The translations under genes and the position numbers were made by a program. Source: Tetracentron sinense (taxonomy: Eukaryota > Streptophyta > Magnoliopsida > Trochodendrales > Trochodendraceae). From it: a DNA stretch of 64,000 nucleotides. Positions within the stretch are counted from its first letter, which is position 1, and the number at the start of each line of letters is the position of its first letter. Below the pieces are notes generated by a model. It saw nothing but the letters and a program-made list of their open reading frames with translations. It ran no database searches and was not told the DNA's origin. Shown piece by piece: positions 55,779-64,000 of this stretch. The DNA lies in NCBI GenBank assembly GCA_015143295.1, contig CM026571.1:30036505-30100504 (forward strand), in the 5' to 3' direction.

Positions 55779-56448
55779 CAATGTAGTCAAGGCGTCCAGG
55801 TGACGCCTAGGCAATTAGGCCTGGCTAGGTGAGGCGTTGCCTAGGCGATAAAATAATTACATTATATATATATATATATTATATTAAATGTATGTAATAT
55901 TAATATATACATATATTACATAAATAATAGATATATAATTAGTTTGAAGTTTTCTAACTTTTAAGGTGGTTTTGAGGACTTTGGATTTTGCTTTTAAAGT
56001 TTAAATGCACCAAATATTAGCCTATATCCTAAGATAGTGCTTTTAAACTTTAAAAGAGGGTTTTAAAATGGGGTTAAGCTATATAACCTTAGTTTTTAAA
56101 AAGAAAAAAAATATTAACCTTTATTTTCTTAAGCTTCACCATGGTTAAAGCCTAAAGGGGTATTAAAAGGGACACGTGGACACGAGTACACGACATTTGA
56201 CTACATAGTCAAATGCGTGGTGGGCTAATCACTGGTCACTGTCCTTTTAAAATAGGGTTTAAAATGATATTTTTTTTAATAGGGTTTTAAAGGAGGGTCT
56301 TAAAAGATGAGAAGTGGTTTTGTATGGACCGCCTAGGCGACCGCCCAACGCCTAGATCCCTAGATGTCCCCTAGTGACTTTCGCCTGCCTAGAGGGGCGC
56401 CTAGGTAGTTGAGCCCCAAAACGCCTAGGCGGCGCCTTGACTACACTG
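55779..56448. mobile_element. hAT MITE, 670 bp, GCCTAGGCG-rich
   Basis: The ends are CAATGTAGTCAAGGCG and CAGTGTAGTCAAGGCG (right read inward). Target duplication CAAGAAAC (55771-55778) / CGAGAAAC (56449-56456), one mismatch. Both subterminal regions are packed with GCCTAGGCG palindromes. The interior is AT-rich and non-coding. It sits 20 bp after the LINE A tail. Confidence 0.82.
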
Positions 56449-56672
56449 CGAGAAACACCAAGTGAAAATTTAATGATTTATTAATTTTCAATTTGTCCAA
56501 TAAAATTCCAGAGGAAAACAAATGCGATAATCAATTAGAGTGTGGCTGACCAAGGTGGAAATGCCAAAGTTTCCACAATTTACTAGCTTGACTATGCTTC
56601 TAGTCACAAGCAGTTGGAGCCTTTAGTTTGAAAGAAATACTAGGTTCTTTGAAGGGTTTGAGTGCTTAGTGC

Positions 56673-58040
56673 CAATGTTCTAAATGTCGATATCGCTTGA
56701 CATGTTGAGCCGCGGAAAAAAGATATATCTTTTATCGGTAATTTTTGGAAAAAAATGGGGCAAAACATGAATTTTGCATTGGAACTTCAGGAAATGTTAA
56801 AATAGATGTTAATAATCCGTTGAGAATAAAATATTTATAAAAACAACAATATGCATAAGAGATGCAATGGGAAGGGGGCAAAGATGTGCATTGACGACAC
56901 AATGTATGATTGATCTATATTCCTAAATCATAACTAAATACATAAAATGTTTCATTCATTTCTTAATTAATGATAAATTTATAATTCATAAAATTCATAA
57001 CAATACAAACATATATAATAATAATAATTCAACCCACCCCAAGAACTATAATCAAAACCAAAAGGAGTTACGCAAAGGCTCCATTGTCACCGACACTGCT
57101 AAATGAGGCTGTACACCTTTATACCCATATGGATGTGACTCATACACAAAAACATATCCATATGAATATTGGCCCTTTGGCTGTGCATAGCTATGTTCCT
57201 GAGAGCACAATTTTCACTGACACAACTAGATAAGACTAACCCCCATACTCATATTCATACGACTCATACCTAAAAATATATCAATATGATTTTTTTGGAA
57301 ATTTAAATTTGGGGGTATTTTAAATAGAGGGTACCCATAATATGTTTTTTTTAAAAAAGCTTGAATGTAAAGTCGTTTTCTGTTGAATTGTTAATTGATT
57401 TTTTGATTATGTAGATGAAAATATGTTTGAAGACTAAAATATGAGACTTTTCACCGAACGTTTGAGTTTTAGTAATATTTAGATATGTTAGAATTTATAA
57501 AATTTTAAGTTTGAGAATACATTAGCATTTGTAAGTCGAAATTTTGATATAATCCCTAAAAGGCGCTAAAAAGTGGATTTTGTTTTTGAAGTGAAAAGTT
57601 GACTTTTTATTCTTTATGAATTTGGATATAAGATAATATTTATTGAATTCACATGAGGTGTAACTTAAAACCATTTACTTAAATGATATTTAATATAAAT
57701 AAGTTGTAAACAAGATTTGACTATGTTTTATAGCTTAAAAACCAACATTCCCAAGAATATCGCACAATATCGACGACATATCGTCGATATTGTGCGATAT
57801 GGTGTAAAATTTATAACAACCCATTCAAATATGTTGGGGTGGTGCAATATTGACATATATTGTTGACATTTCATTCAATGTCCATGACTTATAACATATA
57901 TCGGAAATATCAAACGATATATCGAACATATTGGGCAATATATCGGGGATATTTTGTAAGAAAAAAAATACATTTAAAAGATATTTTTTACCCTGTGATA
58001 TTGGGATATATCGGAAATATCGAGGATATTTCAAACTATG
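56673..58040 (-). mobile_element. hAT-type DNA transposon, copy B
   Basis: Perfect 8-bp duplication CTTAGTGC at 56665-56672 and 58041-58048. The ends are CAATGTTCTAAATGTCGATA and CATAGTTTGAAATATCCTCG (read inward). It is the inverted counterpart of 3117-4458, sharing for example CCAAAAGGAGTTACGCAAAG and CATATTATGGGTACCC in reverse. It lacks the part matching about 3862-4045 of copy A but has a longer ATATCG-rich end. Confidence 0.85.
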
Positions 58041-58218
58041 CTTAGTGCAGACCATCTGCTCATCGGTAGGGGGCTTATTTGCAGTTGGTCCTCCACTTTA
58101 CCTAAGTTTGCAGATGTCACTCCTTCAAACTTTTGGTATAGATGGAATTGGTTTATTATTTGTTGATGGCGTAAAATGAGAAAATTGACACGTGGAGTAT
58201 TTGATTTGAATGAGCTGG

Positions 58219-58302
58219 ATATTTCTACTAAATGGATGACACGTGGATTGTGTGTGCATATATATATATTTCTACTAAATGGATGACACGTGGATTGTGT
58301 GT
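58219..58302 (+). repeat. Tandem duplication, period about 46 bp
   Basis: TATTTCTACTAAATGGATGA followed by CACGTGGATTGTGTGTG occurs twice (about 58219-58256 and 58265-58302), with (TA)n runs after each copy. The copies are almost identical, so the duplication is recent. Confidence 0.8.
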
Positions 58303-59811
58303 GTGTATATATATATATATATAGTGTCAACAAATCAATATTTTTGAGATATTCTGATTCAATGGGGTGTCAAGCTTTCAAAAGGTGTTTTAGTCTTTTA
58401 ATGCTTTTTTGATGATCCATTAAAAGATAAATCTTGAATTAATATTGTAACGTAACACCCTTCTGATGATTTACTCAAGAATAGGTCTTGATCTAATGGC
58501 GTGACAAGTTCTGTTACGAATTGTTGATGAAAAAGCTTGCAGGATTCTCACTTCATGAAAGCTCAAGGTGGTTTAGTGATTAAAGTCTTGCTTTCCCCTT
58601 TAAGGATTCAGTGGAATTTGATCACCATGAACCCTAAGTAGTCTTTGTTAAGGGGATAAGGTATGGATTGTCCTCCCCGTGGGAATGGGCGTGTGTTCCC
58701 CCCCATTACTTATTCCAGTAGCATGGATTACTCTAGGCTGACAATTAGGAGGGTTCTGGGATGTTACTTGCCCCATTTCCTTGTGGGCTATTGGAGAGTG
58801 TGGCCTCCATAGTCCCATTCTTAAACGGTCTTATGGTTTGAGCCTGACGACGGATACAACTTCCGCCCTGGAGGTGGTGCCTCGTCTGACACTTATGATC
58901 TCCTATAGGCTATAGGACAAGATATCATGAAAGTGTATGGCCCATCGGCATGGTATGATGATTGATGTTTTGGGGGAGGATGATGAGTTGTGGTTTGGAG
59001 GACCTAAAAGGAGTTTGTTAAATTGGTAAGCTCTTCAGACAGTTATTCCCTCTTTAACCTTTGAAAAATCTACTTGAAAAGTTGTTTAGGTCATAACAAC
59101 TTAAAGGAGTTAATTATAACTTAAGTTAGTTATAATTGACAAATGAGTTGACATTTCCCTAACAAAATTCGATTCCCTGTGACACATTCAGTTACAGTGG
59201 TTATGTATTCAGTTATTGACAGCTGAATCTTAGCTGTGGTCTCACCAAAAAAAATCTATAAATAGAGGTGACATCATAAGATTGGGGGATGATTCTAATT
59301 CTGATTTCGAAAGATTGAAAGAGAAGTTATTCATGTCAAGAGAGATATCAATGAATTTCTCTAGGAACTGTCATTTCACTGTATTATCTTCATCGCTCTT
59401 TTCCTTCTCCTTCTGAATCATGGTTTCATCATTCTTTTCTCTGTTCTTCATTTGTTTCACCATCTGTTTGGGAATTCGGTCTAGAACAGTCTGGATATCG
59501 GATTTAGGCTAGGCTGGCAGGAATCCCATTAAATCTGACTTTAAATTTCAATCCAACCCCTCCGTTGATCTTTTTCTTGTTGAAATCAATTTCACCCTCT
59601 TACATTATTATTATTATTATTAAGTTTTGAGACCTTTGGGTGTGGGTGGGCAAGTATATCTCATCTCTCCCCTTTTTTGTATAGTTATTTTTCTCAATTG
59701 ATGAAATTTTCACTTAGTTACCTATAACAAATGTCATCAGCTGAAGCAGAAAAAAAAGAAGCGGGAGTAATAGAGCTATCTAAATCCAACAAGAAGAGGT
59801 GGCCTTTCCTT
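58303..59811. other. Intergenic or intronic DNA, SINE-like patch, no gene
   Basis: 58555-58625 has an A-box-like GGTGGTTTAGTGATTAAAG and a weak B-box-like GGAATTTGATCACC. This could be a SINE head, but there is no second copy to compare. The frame at 59731-59925 lies partly over the antisense Copia remnant and looks like chance. Confidence 0.35.
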
Positions 59812-60110
59812 CTACCCTTCATAAATACTTCCCCCATTGCTAGATCCTGCACAAAAGACAATTATGAAAAAACCCATAGAAATGAGGTCAACAGACAACT
59901 TAGGCCCATGGAAGACACCAGTTAGGGTAATTGTATGATGCTGAGAAGTAGAAAAAATAATGATCCAACAAAAAGAGATAAGTGACTGGGCTCCATCTAC
60001 AATAGAGATGACTTGATTACTTTTGTATGGTTTAACATAATTAAGGTAAGAGACAATACCTGTCATATGGTTGGATGCACTGGAATCAAAGAATCAAGTA
60101 GACCTAAGAG
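59812..60110 (-). pseudogene. Copia protease region remnant
   Basis: The minus strand reads FFDSSASNHMTG and then VISIVDGAQ and LTGVFHGPKLSVDLISM. This is the Copia protease/pre-integrase pattern (DSGAS.HMTG ... I.DG ... L..V..VP.L..NLLS). The catalytic DSGA has become DSSA, and in-frame stops are present. It continues the gag remnant to the right, separated by a hAT insertion. Confidence 0.75.
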
Positions 60111-60242
60111 ATGTATCTGTTAGTCCAACCGCTAACAAGGTCTGGAAGATGTGCTTGATCATTTAAGGAGTAAGGGGCAGTAGGTGGAGTTCCTGGTTAT
60201 CGGCTGCAATCATGCAAGCCTTTCTTTTGACCTTCTTCCTGC

Positions 60243-60582
60243 CATCTTTACCAAACTGAGAAGCGGGAAGCGAGGCTCAAAAAATTCTTAGGAAACGGGA
60301 AGTGTGAAATATATATTAATGCCTCATTCCCATTATATTAGGATGACTAATCACGCTTTAAATTTTATCTTACATGAGATAATTTGGGTGTCATACTACC
60401 TTAGGTTTCAATCTAACGATATTTGTGTAGGATCTATGTCATAAGTTTTAGACTCAGGTCTATCTCATTACTTCCTAGATATATAGCTCCCTTTGACCAC
60501 TAAATGAGACTTGATGGAAGCAAGCGGAAGCGAGTCTGGGAAACGAGCTTCCGACCTTGGACATAGCTTCCCGACAACTATG
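60243..60582. mobile_element. hAT element, 340 bp, inside Copia gag
   Basis: Perfect 8-bp target duplication CTTCCTGC at 60235-60242 and 60583-60590. The ends are CATCTTTACCAAACTGAGAA and CATAGTTGTCGGGAAGCTAT (read inward). In reverse orientation it is collinear with the left part of the hAT at 23117. Removing it restores a continuous Copia gag/protease sequence. Confidence 0.85.
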
Positions 60583-60590
60583 CTTCCTGC

Positions 60591-60950
60591 ATTCCTGAAT
60601 GGTGTCTATGGGTCTCGCAAAACCCACATATAGGGTTGTCCTTTCAGGTTGTAACGAGGCGACTGAACTTCTTACACCCATAACATTGTACGCGAGACAT
60701 GTCACATTTTCTAGGTGCTAGTGAAGAGGCTAATAGAACCGTATTTGAAGAACCGGGAGATTGTTTTACAATAATTAAGGTCTTGATCATCTGCTCCTCT
60801 GCTAGTAGATCACACATCACAACATTCAAGGCTGGGATCTGATTGCGATTAAGTAACGTTGCTCGCAATTTCATAACTTTCATCCCCGACTCCCCTTCAA
60901 ATTGCATCTTGTATATATAGTGAATTTTATTTTATTTGTTCTTAATTTTT
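60591..60950 (-). pseudogene. Copia gag C-terminus with zinc knuckle
   Basis: The minus strand encodes RATLLNRNQIPALNVVMCDL, LLAEEQMIKTLIIVKQSPGS and PRKCDMSRVQCYGCKKF. This matches the C-terminal part of plant Copia gag leading into the CCHC zinc knuckle (CYGCKKFGH....C). A frameshift breaks the knuckle after CKKF. With 59812-60110 it is one decayed element split by the hAT at 60243. Confidence 0.8.
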
Positions 60951-62105
60951 GTATGTGTATTAGGGTCTATTTTAGCATTTCCAAAATTTCACTGAATTAT
61001 TCCATGTATCATATGTACCCCTCTATTCCCCTCGAATGACGATAATTCTGTCATTTCAAAAATATCTTGGCATATATATACCTCGATATCAACATGTGAA
61101 ACCTTGGCCCTACTAAGAGACTACTCAATGTGGACAAATGGAATGGGGAGGGAGAGGATGTTGCTACTCCTTGTGCTTTTAGGAAAGCAATGACCCATTT
61201 AAAGAAAAAAGAAGTTGGTGACCCAAGCAAAGAACTGAGAAGGACGCAGAAGGAACCTTTGTCTATGTTCTACATTTTCCACCTAAACAGATTCTTTTCA
61301 ACAAATAAACGAAGAAGATCCATTTTACATGGTTGTGTGCCTTTTAAATGTCAATTTTGCAAGGACCCCACTTCTAGCCTGGAATTAATGCATTTATTTG
61401 CTATCAAGGCACTGTTGAGAATTATCCTACATTGGACAAAAGCGCTTGGTATAGGAGGAAGGATGGACATCGTTACTGTATTTTAACCTTGAAGCAAATA
61501 TTTCAACTAGGATTTTGTTCATGCTTTCCGCTAAACTTATTTATCTAATATATCTTCTGTTTGTGGCTCCTTGTTTCGTTTGGACTAAAGCAATAAAAGT
61601 GGTGTAGACACTTTTCTCCAAGGTGGCTTTCTTGTGGAAGTCTTGTCATAATCTGCATGAAATTGTTTCTTATTATGTCCCAACATTTCTTTACATGCAA
61701 TTGGATATCCATTCGCTGGCCTTATCCTCTCCCAAAGTTTTGAGCACATCATCTTCGTCGAAAGGTCTCTACATGTCCTCTCTCTTGCACTGTTACTTTT
61801 TCTTAAGAGTATATCCATTATAAGCAAGGTAGTAGTTGTGAGTGGGCATATCATTAGTGCCATCTCCCTCTCTCTTGATTAGTAAATTATGAATGCATTA
61901 ATGAAAAGAGGTGTACAAGGGTATAAACAAGATCAACCTCTATGCGGCAAGGAAAATAACAGGTATTCTAGTGAAGTGGAAAGATTAACCTCCATCAGAC
62001 TTTACAATGGTCATTGTGAAGGATTTCTAGTGACTCAACCTCGATCAACATGGGAAATTATAGGCGTTCAACGAGACAACTGAATTCTTCCAAGCCAGGG
62101 GGAGT
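60951..62105. other. No gene recognised; LTR-element 3' end hint
   Basis: The frames at 61130-61486 and 61585-61863 show no known domain. CCAAGCCAGGGGGAGTTGATG at 62090-62110 looks like a Gypsy polypurine tract followed by an LTR start (TGATGGTGG), but the LTR is cut by the MITE at 62253. Confidence 0.35.
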
Positions 62106-62252
62106 TGATGGTGGTGTCAACCCCTAAGGTCTGAAACATAACAGCCAGGGCCCAGGGGTCTGGGACAGCCAATGACATTACATGAGATCACTGAATGGGT
62201 CCATGTCACAAGAAGACCCACCTGGTGGGTCTCATGATTTTTGAGTAGCTAA

Positions 62253-62610
62253 GGCCCCGTTTGGTTGCACTTCCGTTTTCTGTTTTTAAAAACAAAAATT
62301 TGAAATTTTTTACACCAAACATGTTTGGTAAACATGTTTCTGTTTTTAAAAATGGATTTTGCTAGCCCCAGTCGCAAGCCTTCCACAGACGCAACATGGT
62401 GGCCACAAATGTCAAACTTTTTCTGTTTTCTAATTTTTTAATGTGTTAAAATATGAAACAACTCCACGTGATAGGCTAATCTTGCGTCTGTGGAACCTTT
62501 TGGAGTAAATGCGACTGGGGATGGCACTCCTCTTTAAAAATTAGTTACAATTTTTGAAAATCAAGGTAACAAAAATTTTCTGTTACCTCTGTTTTTGAAA
62601 ACAAAAAAGG
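62253..62610. mobile_element. Tourist-like MITE, right end replaced by CCA satellite
   Basis: TAA (62250-62252) is followed by GGCCCCGTTTGGTTGCACTT, the classic PIF/Harbinger Tourist start. GTTTTTAAAAACAAAAA and the matching CTGTTTTTGAAAACAAAAAA near 62590 indicate the two arms. The expected right end CCAAACGGGGCC is absent: the arm dissolves into the CCA-rich array at about 62610. A second MITE is nested at 62359-62527. Confidence 0.6.
62359..62527. mobile_element. Small nested MITE
   Basis: The ends GCTAGCCCCAGTCGCA and GCCATCCCCAGTCGCA (right read inward) continue inward with CTTCCACAGACGCAA / GGTTCCACAGACGCAA. The arms are about 40 bp. Target duplication unclear. Confidence 0.6.
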
Positions 62611-62619
62611 AAAACACAG

Positions 62620-63060
62620 ACCCACCACCATCCACCCACCATCACCACCACCCACAACCACCACCACACCACCACCACCACCCACAATCACAATACTACC
62701 ACCACGACAATACCACCACCATGATCACCATCACTACCGCCACCCTCACCACCACCACCACCACCACCACCACCACCACCACCACCACCCACCCACAACC
62801 ACCACCACACCACCACTACTACTACACCACTACCACTACCACTACCCCTACCACTACCACTACACCACTACCCACCACCCACAATCGCCTCCACTACCAC
62901 CACCACCACCACCCACAATCGCCTCCACTACCACCACCACCACCACCCACCCACCCACCCACCCACCCACCCACCCACCAGTCCACCACTACCACCACCA
63001 CCACCACACCACCACCCACCACCACACCACACCACACCCACCACCACCACCACCCACCAA
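62620..63060 (+). repeat. CCA/CCAC-rich satellite, about 440 bp
   Basis: A compound array of (CCA)n, (CCAC)n and (ACT)n, almost purely pyrimidine plus A, with internal higher-order copies such as ATCGCCTCCACTACC at about 62885 and 62922. The open frame through it (Thr/His/Pro-only protein) is a by-product of the repeat, not a gene. Confidence 0.85.
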
Positions 63061-63128
63061 CACACTATAAGAAAGTTTCTTGGCTCAAAGAGTTCTTTGT
63101 AGTAGGAACATAGGTTTTACTTTTAGCC

Positions 63129-63320
63129 AATGTTTTAAAAGGTGTGCGAGACCTATGTCTCGAGATGAAGGTTAAGGAAAATGCCTTGAGACTCAACATT
63201 GAGGCTTAAATATTATGAGGCTTATGCCTCAAAGTATGAGATTCACATGAGGGGAAGTAGGGAATGCCTCACGCATATAGGCTCGCTTTATGCGCAAGGC
63301 ATGTGCCTTATGCATTGAGC
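63129..63320 (+). repeat. hAT-like MITE end, AGGCTT/GCCTCA-rich
   Basis: It starts CAATGTTTTAAAAGGTGTGC, similar to the CAATG ends at 55779 and 56673. It has many GAGGCTT, GCCTCA and TATGCGCAAGGC words typical of this MITE type. The right end is not visible. Confidence 0.45.
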
Positions 63321-64000
63321 AAAGATAGGGTTCTAGCCACATAACATATGGCTTATAATTTGTTATGTTCTCGTTTCCTTTTTATTTCTTTGGGGATGTT
63401 GTAACTATTTGTTGGAATCCAAATCCGTTGCAAGAAATGATGACTGGCCCTCATCTATCTTTGAATAACTATATGAATAAAAAAAGTAAATTTTATTTCA
63501 GCTTTTGCTTGCCTCTGTTTTTTTTTTTTTTTTGTGATGGTTGAATAATTTATCTACTTTACACATTACTCTTTTCTGAATCCACAAAATGAGGGAGCAT
63601 GAGGCGAGGTCCTGATACATGAATTCACAAAATGAGGAAGCGTGAGTTGAGTTAAATTTCTAGAAGAGTCAAGCATTTCAAATTCTTAATTAGGAAAGTT
63701 TAGTTGCTGTCGTTGCACTCATCTATATCGTATTCATGTATAGCTCCGAATTCTACACGTGAGATGAATTATTTTGTTCTTTTTGTTGCTCAGATCATGA
63801 TAACAAAATTGACTTTTGTTTTTCATTAAACGATTAATTCATGAAGTAATTACGTTTTAAATTTTTTTTTTTTTACCTTTTCAAAAAGTCGTGAATTTTG
63901 CAAATTGAATGCAGATTGTTCACGATGTTTTAAAAAGTTCCCGAATAATGTAAAATATATTTTGAAAACTTAAAAACTTTTTATTCATCACTTGATCGAC
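63321..64000. other. Right window edge, AT-rich repeat
   Basis: 63880-64000 (CTTTTTCAAAAAGTCGTGAA, CACGATGTTTTAAAAAGTTC) resembles 22490-22560 in TRS33 intron 1. No gene was recognised. Confidence 0.45.

Noticed and set aside
61130-61863. Frames with charged stretches suggesting a gene
   Set aside because: I could not match any conserved motif, and splice signals do not link the pieces.
62595-63113. A 172-codon open frame of Thr/His/Pro
   Set aside because: It is the translation of a CCA/CCAC satellite; there is no domain and no splice or leader context.

Overview
This window is nuclear DNA of a flowering plant, probably a woody eudicot or another dicot-like angiosperm; I cannot name the species. 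The evidence is AT-rich intergenic sequence, plant-type introns, GA/CT-rich 5' leaders, nested Copia, Gypsy, LINE, hAT, MULE and Tourist-type elements, and small pieces of plastid DNA. There are no bacterial-style operons and no CRISPR array. Most long open frames are chance frames or decayed transposon coding sequence.

I could support four host genes. (1) The last two exons of a gene with an HRDC domain of RecQ-helicase type, + strand, 5603-5817 and 9598-9795, joined by a 3.8 kb intron that holds an antisense LINE remnant. (2) A small two-helix membrane protein gene, + strand, 17145-17498, whose stop codon is followed by a further 46 open codons in the same frame. (3) A complete four-exon gene for the TRAPP tethering-complex subunit Trs33/TRAPPC6, - strand. 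Its exons are 34155-34306, 19852-19969, 19540-19771 and 18284-18312. Its first intron is 14.2 kb long and is almost entirely nested transposons. (4) The glutamine-rich first exon of a GLTSCR1/BRIP-type SWI/SNF subunit gene, + strand, 51649-52103, with no further exon found in the remaining 12 kb.

Layout: 1-825 holds the edge of a minus-strand Copia element. 3117-4458 is a hAT element with an 8-bp target duplication. 5.6-9.8 kb is the HRDC gene. 11.8-12.1 kb is a mosaic of plastid rpl2 and rpoB pieces. 12.7-13.0 kb is a Tourist MITE. 13.3-16.8 kb holds SINE-like, Gypsy LTR and Copia remnants. 17-18.3 kb holds the membrane protein gene, convergent with TRS33. 20-34 kb is TRS33 intron 1, with four or more hAT-type elements, a 2.6 kb Gypsy LTR nested in one of them, a decayed Copia with gag and integrase, and a miniature LTR element. 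35-43.4 kb is a pile of LTRs, including two solo LTRs of one family, each with its own 5-bp target duplication. 43.4-51.5 kb holds a decayed Mutator-like (MULE) transposase and a second MULE with matching long terminal inverted repeats. Both have subterminal arrays of ATCGAT-type motifs, and the second contains a 2.9 kb solo LTR and a GATC-rich hAT MITE. The second MULE ends about 100 bp before the ATG of the BRIP-type gene. 54.9-64 kb holds a LINE tail, three hAT elements with target duplications, a Copia gag/protease remnant, a MITE-in-MITE and a long CCA-rich satellite.

The strongest message is structural: short, well-conserved genes are stretched and flanked by repeated rounds of insertion, and the order of insertion can be read from intact target duplications. 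I found no clearly new biochemical system. The best candidates for novelty are the MULE family with ATCGAT subterminal arrays, the hAT lineages sharing CATAGT/CAATG-type ends, and the transposon-built promoter and introns of the host genes.
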